Shown one piece after another: positions 16,605-26,496 of a stretch of DNA of 64,000 bases. The notes beneath the pieces are model-generated. The model was not told where the DNA came from. It ran no database searches and worked only from the letters and a program-made list of their open reading frames with translations. Made by a program: the position numbers and the translations under genes. Source of the DNA: Blattabacterium sp. (Mastotermes darwiniensis) str. MADAR (GTDB taxonomy: Bacteria > Bacteroidota > Bacteroidia > Flavobacteriales > Blattabacteriaceae); NCBI RefSeq assembly GCF_000233435.1, contig NC_016146.1:325001-389000 (forward strand), given 5' to 3'. Position 1 is the stretch's first letter; every line of letters begins with the position of its first letter.

Positions 16605-16646
16605 ATGATTATGAGACAAAAAAGAATCCTTTTAAGTTTTGCATAA
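16605..16646 (+). pseudogene. possible gldH signal-peptide remnant
   Basis: Between the RicT-like gene and the PBP gene is a 13-codon frame starting ATGATTATGAGACAA and encoding MIMRQKRILLSFA. It looks like the start of a lipoprotein signal peptide. Many flavobacteria carry the gliding lipoprotein gene gldH at this place, so it may be the last trace of that gene. The sequence is too short to prove homology, and it overlaps the chosen PBP start by eight bases. Confidence 0.25.
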
Positions 16647-18912
16647 CAAAGAAAGAAAAAAAAATGGATTTTATTTCCGTCTACTTCTCTTCTACTTTTG
16701 GTTCTTCTTTTTTATAGGAATATGCTCTGTATTTTTTATCTTTTATGCAGCATCTAAAGGTTATTTAGGGACCTTGCCTAGCACTAAGGATATAGAAAAT
16801 CCTACAATGGAAGTAGGATCGGAAGTCTATGATTCCAATGGAATTTTACTGGGAAAATTTTTTTCAGAAAATAGAATACTAATTACTTATAACAAACTTC
16901 CAAAAGATCTTATTAATGCTCTCATAGCAAAGGAAGATATTCGATTTAGATATCATTCTGGAATTGATGTAAAATCTCTTCTTAGAGCTATTCTTTCTTT
17001 AGGGAAAAGAGGAGGAGGAAGTACTATTTCTCAACAACTTGCTAAACTTCTTTTTACAGGTAAATCGGCGAAAAACAAGTTACAAAGAATGCATCAAAAA
17101 CTTCTAGAATGGGTAATGGCTGTAGAATTGGAAAAACGTTATACAAAAGAAGAAATTATCACAATGTATTATAATAAATTTGATTTTCTATACAATGCAA
17201 AAGGAATTGAAACAGCAGCTCGTACTTATTTTAATAAGACAGCTTCTAAACTTAATTTAGGAGAATGTGCTATGTTGGTTGGTATGTTGGAAAATCCTTC
17301 TTTATATAATCCAAAAATGTACCCTAATAGAGCAAAAAAACAAAGAAATTTGGTTTTATATAAAATGAAAAAATATGATTTATTGAATTCCCATAGATAT
17401 AAAAAAGAATTAGAAAAACCCGTAAAAATAAATTTTCAAATACAAAGAAAGGACTTTGAATTATTAACTTATTATGGTGAATTTTTGAAAAAGGAAATTC
17501 AGGAAGTATTAGATGATCATGAAAAAGAAACTGGAAAAAAACTTAATCTTTATTCTAGTGGATTGAAAATATATACATCTATTGATTCAAAAATGCAAAA
17601 TTATGCAGAAAGAGCAGTAAAAAAACATCTTCGTCAATTACAAATTGCATTTAACAATACTCAAAGAAAAAATAAAAATGCTCCATTTTTAAATATTCCT
17701 CCAGAAAAAATAAATAGAATTCTTATATCGGCTATGCATAGAACAAAACTCTATCAATCCATGAAACAAAAAGGAATGACAGAAGAAGATATTGTAAAAG
17801 AATTTAAAAAACCAAGACCTACAAAATTATTTACCTGGAATGGATCAAAAAAAGTATTGATGTCTCCATGGGATTTTATACGTTATCAAAAAAGTATTAT
17901 CCAAGCTGGAATGATATCTATAGAACCCTATACAGGATATGTAAAATCGTGGGTAGGAGGAATAGATTTTAATTATTTCCAATATGATCATGTAGCTAAG
18001 ACGAAACGTCAAGTAGGTTCTATTTTCAAACCTATTTTATATGCTACAGCCATTAAAGAATTACATTATAACCCTTGCACAAAAATTTCCAATGAAAAAT
18101 TCCATTTAGGAAAATGGAGTCCTAGAAATTCAAATGGAAAGTATGGTGGAGTACTGACTTTAAAAGATGGATTAGCTCTATCTGTTAATACCATTTCTGC
18201 TCGTCTCATAGAGAAAATAAAACCAGCTCCAGTAATAGATTTAGCAAAAAAAATGGGAATAGAATCTACGATCCCTGAACATCCATCTATAGCTCTTGGA
18301 GCTGCTGATTTAACATTATACGAAATGACGGGAGCTTTTAATACATTTACTAATTATGGAATCTATGTCAAACCGAGAATTTTAGTAAAAATAGAGGATG
18401 AATATGGAAAATTAATTAAAGAAAAAATGGATTTTAAAAGAAAAGTCTTTAATGAAGAAGTAGCGTATATCATGTTAAAATTAATGCAAGGAGTAGTGCA
18501 ATATGGAACCGCTAAAAGATTACATAAGTATAATTTTTTTGTAGAAAATATCGCAGGAAAAACAGGAACAACCAATGAAAATTCAGATGGGTGGTTTATA
18601 GGAATGATCCCTAATTTAACTACTGGAGTTTGGGTGGGTTGGGAAGATCGATTTTCTCATTTTGAAAATATTCAATTTGGACAAGGAGCAAACATGGCAT
18701 TGCCAATATGGGCATATTATATGAAAAGCTTATATAAGGATCCAAATCTTATTTATCATGAAAAACTTATTTTTCATAAACCAGAAAATTACCAATATCA
18801 TTGGGATCGTTGTGAAGAAAATAATAATGAGGAAGAAAAACAAAATTTCTTTTTCAAAGATATTATTGATTTTGATGGAAATTTCAATACTGAAAATGTA
18901 AATAAAAAATAG
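16639..18912 (+). CDS. mrcA: class A penicillin-binding protein 1A
   Basis: A bifunctional peptidoglycan glycosyltransferase/transpeptidase. One N-terminal membrane anchor (about residues 12-36) is followed by the GT51 domain with the catalytic EDIRFRYHSGID and GGGSTISQQLAKLLF. The transpeptidase domain has the SxxK motif in RQVGSIFKPIL, SVNTISARL as the SxN motif and KTGTT. The 757 residues are full length. No ATG gives the anchor, so the TTG at 16639 is taken as start. Retention means this cell still builds a cell wall, with glmS and asd in the same region providing precursors. Confidence 0.94.
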   Translation: MHNKERKKNGFYFRLLLFYFWFFFFIGICSVFFIFYAASKGYLGTLPSTKDIENPTMEVGSEVYDSNGILLGKFFSENRILITYNKLPKDLINALIAKEDIRFRYHSGIDVKSLLRAILSLGKRGGGSTISQQLAKLLFTGKSAKNKLQRMHQKLLEWVMAVELEKRYTKEEIITMYYNKFDFLYNAKGIETAARTYFNKTASKLNLGECAMLVGMLENPSLYNPKMYPNRAKKQRNLVLYKMKKYDLLNSHRYKKELEKPVKINFQIQRKDFELLTYYGEFLKKEIQEVLDDHEKETGKKLNLYSSGLKIYTSIDSKMQNYAERAVKKHLRQLQIAFNNTQRKNKNAPFLNIPPEKINRILISAMHRTKLYQSMKQKGMTEEDIVKEFKKPRPTKLFTWNGSKKVLMSPWDFIRYQKSIIQAGMISIEPYTGYVKSWVGGIDFNYFQYDHVAKTKRQVGSIFKPILYATAIKELHYNPCTKISNEKFHLGKWSPRNSNGKYGGVLTLKDGLALSVNTISARLIEKIKPAPVIDLAKKMGIESTIPEHPSIALGAADLTLYEMTGAFNTFTNYGIYVKPRILVKIEDEYGKLIKEKMDFKRKVFNEEVAYIMLKLMQGVVQYGTAKRLHKYNFFVENIAGKTGTTNENSDGWFIGMIPNLTTGVWVGWEDRFSHFENIQFGQGANMALPIWAYYMKSLYKDPNLIYHEKLIFHKPENYQYHWDRCEENNNEEEKQNFFFKDIIDFDGNFNTENVNKK

Positions 18913-18920
18913 GACTAATC

Positions 18921-19868
18921 ATGAAAATATTAATCTTAGATAAAAATCACCCTTTTATAATATATAAATTAAGAAAAGAAGGTTTCATTTGTGATGAAAA
19001 TTACCATGATTCTATAGAATACATTATAAAAATAATATCCCTATATGATGGTATCATTTTAAGAAATAGATTCAAAATAGATAAAGAATTTATTGAAAAA
19101 GCGGAAAATTTAAAATTTATAGCTCGTGTAGGATCCGGAATAGAAAATATAGATAAAGATTATGCTTTAAAAAGAAGAATAACATTGATTTCTACTCCAG
19201 AAGAAAATAAAGATTCAGTAGCAGAGCATACTATAGCCATGCTTTTATCTATGATGAATCATATTATCCGTTCTGACCAAGAAATTAGAAAAGGAAAATG
19301 GAATAGGGAATCCAATAGGGGAATAGAAATAATGGGAAAAACTGTGGGGATTATTGGATATGGAAATACAGGAAAAGCTCTCGCTAAAAAACTTTCAGGA
19401 TTTGAATCTACAATATTGTGTTACGATATTTTACCTAATATAGGAGATATTTATGCCAAACAAGTAGATATAAAAACAATTTTTATGAGATCTGATATAA
19501 TTAGTTTACATGTTCCTTATACAAAAAAAACTAAAGGAATGGTTAATGAAAAATTTATAAAAAAATTTCATAAACCCTTTTATTTTATTAATACTTCTCG
19601 TGGAGAATGTGTACTTACCAATCATTTAATAAAGGCATTAAAAGATGGAAAAATATATGGAGCTTGTTTAGATGTATTGGAATATGAAACCCTTTCTTTT
19701 GAACATTTTTTTCATAAAAAAAAAATTTCAAAAAATTTTTTTGATCTTATTCATTCCAATAAAATACTCTTAACACCACATATTGCAGGATATACTAAGG
19801 AATCAAAATATAAAATGGCCAAGAAAATCGTTAAAAAAATTATTTCATTTAAATTCAATAAAACTTGA
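18921..19868 (+). CDS. serA: D-3-phosphoglycerate dehydrogenase (short form)
   Basis: A D-2-hydroxyacid dehydrogenase, most likely the first enzyme of serine synthesis. It has ARVGSGIENID near residue 72, the NAD-binding GIIGYGNTGKAL near 135, INTSRGECV and the catalytic-histidine region TPHIAGYT. At 315 residues it has no C-terminal ACT domain, so serine feedback is not expected. It follows the PBP gene by eight bases. Serine made here is the acceptor for CysE in the operon just beyond. Another 2-hydroxyacid specificity cannot be excluded. Confidence 0.85.
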   Translation: MKILILDKNHPFIIYKLRKEGFICDENYHDSIEYIIKIISLYDGIILRNRFKIDKEFIEKAENLKFIARVGSGIENIDKDYALKRRITLISTPEENKDSVAEHTIAMLLSMMNHIIRSDQEIRKGKWNRESNRGIEIMGKTVGIIGYGNTGKALAKKLSGFESTILCYDILPNIGDIYAKQVDIKTIFMRSDIISLHVPYTKKTKGMVNEKFIKKFHKPFYFINTSRGECVLTNHLIKALKDGKIYGACLDVLEYETLSFEHFFHKKKISKNFFDLIHSNKILLTPHIAGYTKESKYKMAKKIVKKIISFKFNKT

Positions 19869-19879
19869 ACATCAAATTT

Positions 19880-21331
19880 TTAAAAAAAACAATTATACAA
19901 AATCCTAACACTCCAAATAATAACCAAAGTCCCTATGAAAAAACACATTATTCTCATAGGTATTTTCCCAGATATTTTCGCTGCTAAAGGAGCAGAAAAT
20001 AAACTCCCAAAAACCAATCCAAGAACTATTTTCCAATAATGTATTCCTAATAAATAAAAAAAGGTAATCGCACTAGAAATAGTCACAAAAAATTCAGATA
20101 AACTGACAGAACCTATTACATATTTTGGTTTTCTTCCTTTTGATATTAAAGTACTTGTCACAAAAGGACCCCATCCTCCACCTACAAAAGAATCTAAAAA
20201 ACCTCCAATTCCAGCAATCCATCCTATTTTTTTTATTTTTATATCTATTTTATTTTTTTTCCATAATACAGAAGTTAGCAATATTTTTGTACCTAAACAA
20301 AAAGTATAAAACCCTAACATAGGTTTTATATAAGAAATATAACTTTCTCCAAATTTAGAAAGAAAAAAAGAACCAATAATAGAACCTATAACTCCTGGAA
20401 TTAATAATATTTTCAATAATTTTTTATTAACGTTTCCCATTCTATAATGACTTAATCCAGATATCCCGCTAGAAAATATTTCTGCAGTATGAATACTAGC
20501 ACTAATAGATGAAATAGGAATCCCTAAGGTAAGCAATATTGTTGTACAAGTAAGTCCATATCCAACCCCTATAGCTCCATCCACAATCTGAGCAAAAAAT
20601 CCAGTAAAAAATAAGTATAAAAAATTTTTATCTAAATATTTTTTAAAAAAAACTGTTAAGAATAAATATCCTACCATTAATAATGGAAGAACTAAAAATA
20701 TTTTTTTGAATTTTTTTTTTCTTTTTTCCTCAAATGAGGTTTCTAACAACCATTTATTTGTTAATTCATTCAGCTTTTTTACTTTAAAATCAAAATTACC
20801 TTGCAATTTTTTCCTTATTTCATACATATTTATCAATGCTTCATTTAATTCATGAGGTAAAACTTCATAAAAAATTTCTTTCAAACGTTTGGCTATAGTA
20901 GGAGATTTCCCATTGGTAGAAATGGCTATTTTTAGATTTCCTTTTTGTACAATGGATCCAAGATAAAAATCACAAAGTTCAGGGACATCAGAAACGTTCA
21001 CCAATTTATGCATTCTTTTTGCATCTCTTTTAATTTTTTCACTTAACATTAAATCATTCACAGCGACAATGATAACATCCATATTTCTTAAATCGGAAGT
21101 TCCATATACTTTTTTAATTAATTTTATAGAAATAAATAGTTTAGCTAATTCATAAACTTTCTGATCAATACGAGATGCTATAAGATTTATCCTTGTATCA
21201 GGATTATTTTGTAATACTGCATTCAATTTTTTTAAAGCAGTTTTTCCACCACCAATAATTAAAAGAGAAATTTTTTCTAACTGTAAAAAAATAGGAAAAA
21301 GTTTATTATTTTCTTTATTTATCTTTATCAT
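19880..21331 (-). CDS. fusion: precorrin-2 dehydrogenase (Met8/CysG-N) + TSUP sulfur transporter
   Basis: The 483-residue protein joins two domains. Residues about 1-200 are a Met8/CysG N-terminal domain: NAD-binding LLIIGGGKTALKKL, VAVNDL with the catalytic-region aspartate, and NVSDVPELCDF / ISTNGKSPTIAKRLKE, as in siroheme synthase. Residues about 210-483 form a TauE/SafE (TSUP) membrane domain of roughly eight segments, with AQIVDGAIGVGYGLT and GWIAGIGGFLDSFVGGGWGPF as the paired half-site motifs. It is last in the sulfate-assimilation operon, ten bases after cysI. The dehydrogenase would oxidise precorrin-2 for CysI siroheme. The TSUP part may import sulfate (as proposed for C. glutamicum CysZ) or export sulfite. 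Confidence 0.9.
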   Translation of the reverse strand: MIKINKENNKLFPIFLQLEKISLLIIGGGKTALKKLNAVLQNNPDTRINLIASRIDQKVYELAKLFISIKLIKKVYGTSDLRNMDVIIVAVNDLMLSEKIKRDAKRMHKLVNVSDVPELCDFYLGSIVQKGNLKIAISTNGKSPTIAKRLKEIFYEVLPHELNEALINMYEIRKKLQGNFDFKVKKLNELTNKWLLETSFEEKRKKKFKKIFLVLPLLMVGYLFLTVFFKKYLDKNFLYLFFTGFFAQIVDGAIGVGYGLTCTTILLTLGIPISSISASIHTAEIFSSGISGLSHYRMGNVNKKLLKILLIPGVIGSIIGSFFLSKFGESYISYIKPMLGFYTFCLGTKILLTSVLWKKNKIDIKIKKIGWIAGIGGFLDSFVGGGWGPFVTSTLISKGRKPKYVIGSVSLSEFFVTISSAITFFYLLGIHYWKIVLGLVFGSLFSAPLAAKISGKIPMRIMCFFIGTLVIIWSVRILYNCFF

Positions 21332-21340
21332 TATTCATCA

Positions 21341-23029
21341 TTATATTACCCATTGTTTTCTAATAGAAAAATTACCAAATTTTTCTCCATCCAATTTTTC
21401 TTTTTGAAAACAATTAAAAAATTGATCAAGTTCCTTTAAAATAGAAGATTCATCCATATTTTTCTTGTACAATTTGTTCAAACGTGTTCCCTCAGGATCT
21501 CCTCCCAAATAAAGATTGTATCGTCCATAAGAAACTCCTACAAAACCTATTTCTGCTAAATAAGGACGAGAACACCCATTAGGACATCCTGTCATACGAA
21601 TAATAATCTCTTCTTTTCCTAATTTATATTTATTTAAAATAAATTCTATTTTAGATATCAAATGTGGAAAATAACGTTGTCCTTCAGCTAAAGCTAAAGG
21701 ACATGTGTTAAGAGCCACACAAGCCATAGAATTTTTTCTAATAGAGGAAACATGATTCATATAATTAACAATACCATATTCATCAAGAATAGACTGTATT
21801 GTTTTTTTATTTTTCGCATGAATATCAGTTAACGTAATATTTTGATTACAGGTGAATAAAAAATTACATATTTCATACTCTGCTATCTTTAACAATGCCG
21901 ATTTCAATTTTAAATTGACTCTATCAAAAACTAAACCATTTTCTATAAAAATAGTGTAATTCCATAATTTCATATCATCTTGTATCCAACCAAAATAATC
22001 ACATCTTTCTGTAAAAAAGAATGGTCTCTCTTTTTTTAAAGAAAATCCAATTCTATTTTCCAATTCTTTTTTAAACCATTCTATCCCATAATTATCTATG
22101 GTATACTTTAGACGAGCAAATTTACGATCACTTCTATTGCCATAATCGCGTTGAATTGTTAGAATTTCGTATACTATTCTTAATATTTTTTCTTCAGAAT
22201 CATAAAAACCAATTATTGTTCCTAATCTAGAATAAGTTTTTGAATTCCCATGTGTGGTAGACAAACCCCCTCCAACGGATATATTAAATCCTTTCAATTT
22301 TTTTTTATCAGAATCTATGATAGCTATTAATCCTATATCATTTGCAAATACATCAACATCGTTATTTGGAGGAATTGCTATAGCTATTTTAAATTTTCTA
22401 GGTAAGTAACTTTTTTTATAAATAGGTTCTTTATTTTCTTTTTCAAGAATTTTCTTTTCGTCCAACCATATTTCATAATAGGCTCTTGTTTTTGGAAGAA
22501 ACATTTTACTAATTTTAGAAGCATAAGTCAATATTTTTTTATAATGAGTTCTAGAATATGTACTACATATAACGTTTCTATTAATATCTCCACAAGTAGC
22601 AATAGAATCCAATTTAGAAATATTAAAAAACTGAATAGTCGGTTTAATATTAGATTTTATCAATCCATGTAATTGAATAGTTTGTCTACTAGTTACTTTT
22701 ATAACTCCAGTTGAATTTATTTCTGAAATTTGATGAATAGACAACCATTGTTTAGATTTAATAAAACCACCTGGAATTCTCAAACGAATCATAAAAGAAA
22801 ATAAACGATCCAATTTTTTTTTTGCCCTATATTCTCTTATATCCCTATCGTCTTGTTGATACAATCCATGAAATTTAATTATAATCTGATCCTTATCAGA
22901 AATACCACCAGACAATTCATCCTTCACACTTTCAATAATAGATCCTCGAAGACCTCTGCTTTCTTCTTTAATTTTCTCCTCCATTGTTATTTTATTTGAA
23001 AAACTATCTATTTTCATATTTTCAATCAA
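21341..23029 (-). CDS. cysI: sulfite reductase (NADPH) hemoprotein beta subunit
   Basis: CysI reduces sulfite to sulfide using siroheme coupled to a [4Fe-4S] cluster, with electrons from CysJ. The cluster cysteines are seen as CVALNTC (C-x5-C) and TGCPNGCSRP (C-x3-C). The substrate-side region has TSRQTIQLHG and ATCGDINRNV. The 562 residues are close to E. coli CysI. It is 18 bases after cysJ. A shorter start is possible at the fourth residue (second Met). Confidence 0.96.
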   Translation of the reverse strand: MIENMKIDSFSNKITMEEKIKEESRGLRGSIIESVKDELSGGISDKDQIIIKFHGLYQQDDRDIREYRAKKKLDRLFSFMIRLRIPGGFIKSKQWLSIHQISEINSTGVIKVTSRQTIQLHGLIKSNIKPTIQFFNISKLDSIATCGDINRNVICSTYSRTHYKKILTYASKISKMFLPKTRAYYEIWLDEKKILEKENKEPIYKKSYLPRKFKIAIAIPPNNDVDVFANDIGLIAIIDSDKKKLKGFNISVGGGLSTTHGNSKTYSRLGTIIGFYDSEEKILRIVYEILTIQRDYGNRSDRKFARLKYTIDNYGIEWFKKELENRIGFSLKKERPFFFTERCDYFGWIQDDMKLWNYTIFIENGLVFDRVNLKLKSALLKIAEYEICNFLFTCNQNITLTDIHAKNKKTIQSILDEYGIVNYMNHVSSIRKNSMACVALNTCPLALAEGQRYFPHLISKIEFILNKYKLGKEEIIIRMTGCPNGCSRPYLAEIGFVGVSYGRYNLYLGGDPEGTRLNKLYKKNMDESSILKELDQFFNCFQKEKLDGEKFGNFSIRKQWVI

Positions 23030-23047
23030 TTTAATTTCAAAAAAAAA

Positions 23048-24715
23048 TTAGTAGACATCCTTTAAATAACGTCCCTCCTCTTTCATTTTTTTTATAAAAA
23101 ATTCTGGAAAATTATATCCACCAACTTGTTCTATTATACGAAATATGGTTTTTTCTACATCTATACTCATAGGCTTTTTATTTCCACAAATGTAGATATA
23201 AGCTCCTTTTTTTCCTATCCATGTAAAAAATTCTTCACGATTTTCCCATATTTTATCTTGTATATATATTTTCTTTTCTTGATCTCTAGAAAAAGCAAGA
23301 CTTACACGATATAAGACCCCATTTTTTTTCCAATTTTGTATTTCTGTCTGATATAAAAAATCAGTGGAAAAATGTTGATCTCCAAAGAAAAGCCAATTTC
23401 TTCCCGTTGCTCCTACAAATTCTCTTTCATATAAAAAAGAACGAAAAGGAGCTATCCCTGTTCCAGGTCCTATAAGAATGATATCTTTATTGTTTTTTGG
23501 TAACTTAAATAAATAATTTTTATGTATATAAAAAGACAAACTATCGCCTTCTTTTAATTTAGAAAGATAATTCGAACAATAACCATATCTATTTTCTCCG
23601 TTAACTTTAAATCTATGACGTGACACTGTAATATGAATTTCAGGATAATGAACTTTAGGGGAAGAAGAAATAGAATAAAATCTAGGTCTTATAGGATCCA
23701 TAATTTCAATTAAATTTTTTAAAAATTTTTTCTTTTTTATAGGAAATTTATTTAATAGATCAAAAAAATTCCACATTCTATCATTAGGTATTTTTTTCCC
23801 TACCAATAAAGAATACTTTCTTAACATATTAATGGACAAACGAAAGATATTCCATTCCTCTTCTAATAAAAGCCTAACTTTTTTCCTCTCCTTTGAATTT
23901 TCAAAGAGATCTTTTTTTTTAAAAAAATCTATAATATTCTGTACTTCATCTACAGGATTTTTAGCTATAACAGCTATAGAATCTCCTGGAAGATAATCGA
24001 ATTTTTCCATTCCATTCTCCATTAAAATTTCAATATGATGAATTTCTTTATTAGAACCTCTTTCTTGATCATTTAAAAGGATATTAGTCAAAATCTTTCC
24101 ATGAATTTTTTTTTTTCTATCTACTTTTTTTTTTTTTAAAATATTTAAAACTTCTGATAACCAATCTTTTGCTTTAAATTCAAAATCAATATCACATTTA
24201 TACAATGGAATAACTCTGCATGCCCCCATTTCATACAAACGTTTATCTAAATCTTCTCCCGCTTTACAAAAAAAAGGATAAGAACGATCTCCTAATGCTA
24301 ATACCCCATACTTCATATTTTCTAAACGAAAATTTAGATTCTTATGAATAAAATTGAAAAAAGATTTAGCGGATGAAGGAGGTTCTCCTTCTCCATGCGT
24401 ACTAATAATTACAAAAAAATAATTCTCTCTTTTTAAATCTAAAAAACGATATTGATCCAAACTTATCAGATTAATTTTAAAATTTTCTTTTTTCATTTTC
24501 TCAACAATGGAAAAAGATAGATTTTTAGCATTTCCTGTTTCTGTTCCATAAACAAGTGTTATTCTTTCTACTTCTTTCCTCAATACTTTCGTTTTTTCTT
24601 CTTCATGAAAAGACGATAAGATTCCAGATATATATCCATATATCCAAATAAGCTCTTCTCTAGAAATATTTTTTATCAATTCTATAAATATTTTATTCTT
24701 TGATTCAGATAACAT
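23048..24715 (-). CDS. cysJ: sulfite reductase (NADPH) flavoprotein alpha subunit
   Basis: CysJ passes electrons from NADPH through FAD and FMN to CysI. The flavodoxin-like FMN domain has TLVYGTETGNAKNLS and STHGEGEPPSSAKSF; the FAD domain has RPRFYSISSSP and RYGYCSNYLS; the NADPH domain has GPGTGIAPFRSFLYER and IYICGNKKPM. At 555 residues it is slightly shorter than the E. coli protein, mainly at the N-terminus. It follows cobA in the operon by 19 bases. Confidence 0.95.
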   Translation of the reverse strand: MLSESKNKIFIELIKNISREELIWIYGYISGILSSFHEEEKTKVLRKEVERITLVYGTETGNAKNLSFSIVEKMKKENFKINLISLDQYRFLDLKRENYFFVIISTHGEGEPPSSAKSFFNFIHKNLNFRLENMKYGVLALGDRSYPFFCKAGEDLDKRLYEMGACRVIPLYKCDIDFEFKAKDWLSEVLNILKKKKVDRKKKIHGKILTNILLNDQERGSNKEIHHIEILMENGMEKFDYLPGDSIAVIAKNPVDEVQNIIDFFKKKDLFENSKERKKVRLLLEEEWNIFRLSINMLRKYSLLVGKKIPNDRMWNFFDLLNKFPIKKKKFLKNLIEIMDPIRPRFYSISSSPKVHYPEIHITVSRHRFKVNGENRYGYCSNYLSKLKEGDSLSFYIHKNYLFKLPKNNKDIILIGPGTGIAPFRSFLYEREFVGATGRNWLFFGDQHFSTDFLYQTEIQNWKKNGVLYRVSLAFSRDQEKKIYIQDKIWENREEFFTWIGKKGAYIYICGNKKPMSIDVEKTIFRIIEQVGGYNFPEFFIKKMKEEGRYLKDVY

Positions 24716-24734
24716 CTCATTAAAATTTTATATT

Positions 24735-25553
24735 CTAATACATAAAATAATTTCTTTTACAAAAAATAGAAGAACTAGAAGAATTCCATTTAAAACACTT
24801 ATAAAGATTTACTATTTTTCCAATAATAACCAAAGAAGGAGATAAAAAATTTCTTTCTATCAAATATTTTTTACAATTATAAAGAGTAGTTGTATACACT
24901 TTTTGCATAGGAGTAGTAGCTTGTTCTATTATGGCGATCAATTTATTCGAATAACAAGATTCCTTTTTCTTAATAAGTATCATAAATTTGTCAATAATAT
25001 AATATAATTTTTTAATACACATATAAAAAACCAAAGTATCCTTAGTTGTTAAGAATTCCTCCCACTGATTAGAATCGATAGAATTTGGATTATGTAATGT
25101 TACGAAACGAACTGAAGAAGCATATCCTCTTGCTGTAAGAGGAATTCCAGTATAAGCAGCTGCGCCTAAAGCTGCAGTAACTCCTGGAATAATCTCATAA
25201 GGAATATGATATTTGTTTAGTTCTATTAATTCATCCATTATATTAGAGAAAATAGAAACATCTCCTCCTTTTAATCGAACTACATATTTTCCTTTTAAAG
25301 CATGATAAACCATTAGATGATTAATACTCTTTTGATTATTTTTAAAAAAGTATTTTTCTTTATGCATTATGGAATCATTATTTTTCCCTACATATAAAAT
25401 CTTTCTTTTTGGATGTAAATATTCATTTACTATTTCAGGACTTACAAGACGATCTACCAATACTATCTCAGATTTTTTCAAATGATTGATAGCTTTAACA
25501 GTAATTAAATCAGGATCCCCAGGTCCTGCTGAAATAAAAATTACTTTTTTCAT
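24735..25553 (-). CDS. cobA: uroporphyrinogen-III C-methyltransferase
   Basis: SUMT methylates uroporphyrinogen III at C2 and C7 with SAM to form precorrin-2, the first step to siroheme. VIFISAGPGDPDLITVKA, ADLV-like VLVDRLVSPEI, VVRLKGGDVSIFS and EIIPGVTAALGAAAYTGIPLTARG are the family motifs. The 272 residues are full length for a stand-alone SUMT. With the Met8 domain of the last gene of the operon it replaces bifunctional CysG. The ferrochelatase step could be done by the Met8 domain, but this is not shown. Expected sole client: CysI. Confidence 0.93.
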   Translation of the reverse strand: MKKVIFISAGPGDPDLITVKAINHLKKSEIVLVDRLVSPEIVNEYLHPKRKILYVGKNNDSIMHKEKYFFKNNQKSINHLMVYHALKGKYVVRLKGGDVSIFSNIMDELIELNKYHIPYEIIPGVTAALGAAAYTGIPLTARGYASSVRFVTLHNPNSIDSNQWEEFLTTKDTLVFYMCIKKLYYIIDKFMILIKKKESCYSNKLIAIIEQATTPMQKVYTTTLYNCKKYLIERNFLSPSLVIIGKIVNLYKCFKWNSSSSSIFCKRNYFMY

Positions 25554-25567
25554 CTCTTCTCTTTAAG

Positions 25568-26488
25568 TTATAAAAAAAGATCTTCTACTGAAAGATATCT
25601 TTCTCCAGAATCATAATTAAACGTAAGTATCCTAGAATCTTTAGAAAAATAAGATAAGTGTTTTTCAATAGACGATAAAACGGCACCTGTAGAAATTCCC
25701 ACTAAAATCCCTTCTTTGATTGCGGTTTTACGAACAAAATAAAATGCTTCTTCTTTAGAAACTAAAAAAGTCCCATCCAATAGATTTACATTTAAAATAG
25801 GAGGAATAAAACCGGCCCCCAAACCTTGTAATGCATGAGGTTTAGCTTCTCTTTCTCCTCCAAATATAACTGGAGATTCAACAGGTTCTACGGAAAATAT
25901 TTTTATATCTGGAAATTTTTTCTTTAATACTTCTCCTATTCCAGTAATATGTCCTCCTGTTCCAACCCCAGTAACAAAATAATCTATTCCATCAGGAAAA
26001 GAATCTATAATTTCCTTTGATGTAATACTCTTATGGATATTTGTATTCGATAAATTTTCAAATTGTTTTGGCATCCAAGAATTAGGAATTTCATGTACCA
26101 ATTCTTCTGCTTTTTTAATGGCTCCTTTCATTCCTTTTTCTCTAGGAGTAAGTACTAATTTTGCTCCAAAAATAGAAAAAATTTTTCTTCTTTCTATACT
26201 CATAGATTCCGGCATTACTAAAATAAGGCTATATCCTTTTACAGTGGAAACCATAGCTAATCCAACTCCAGTATTTCCAGAAGTAGGCTCAATGATTACC
26301 TCTCCTTTTTTTTTAAGAATTCCTTTTTTTTCTGCATCTTCTATCATTGATAACGCAATTCTATCTTTAATACTCCCTCCAGGATTATTCCTTTCTAATT
26401 TCATCCAAACTTTATGAAATGGATATAAACGACGAAGAAGTACATGGGGTGTATTTCCAATAGTTTGCAATATACTCTCTACTTTCAT
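25568..26488 (-). CDS. cysK: cysteine synthase A (O-acetylserine sulfhydrylase)
   Basis: A PLP enzyme that makes cysteine from O-acetylserine and sulfide. [15 protein letters not shown] contains the Schiff-base lysine near residue 41; [12 protein letters not shown] binds the substrate carboxylate, and [10 protein letters not shown] binds PLP phosphate. GVGTGG and GAGFIPP favour CysK over CysM, although some annotations of related genomes may use cysM. The 306 residues are full length. It lies eight bases after cysE, with which it probably forms the cysteine synthase complex. Confidence 0.9.
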   Translation of the reverse strand: MKVESILQTIGNTPHVLLRRLYPFHKVWMKLERNNPGGSIKDRIALSMIEDAEKKGILKKKGEVIIEPTSGNTGVGLAMVSTVKGYSLILVMPESMSIERRKIFSIFGAKLVLTPREKGMKGAIKKAEELVHEIPNSWMPKQFENLSNTNIHKSITSKEIIDSFPDGIDYFVTGVGTGGHITGIGEVLKKKFPDIKIFSVEPVESPVIFGGEREAKPHALQGLGAGFIPPILNVNLLDGTFLVSKEEAFYFVRKTAIKEGILVGISTGAVLSSIEKHLSYFSKDSRILTFNYDSGERYLSVEDLFL

Positions 26489-26496
26489 CTTTTTTT

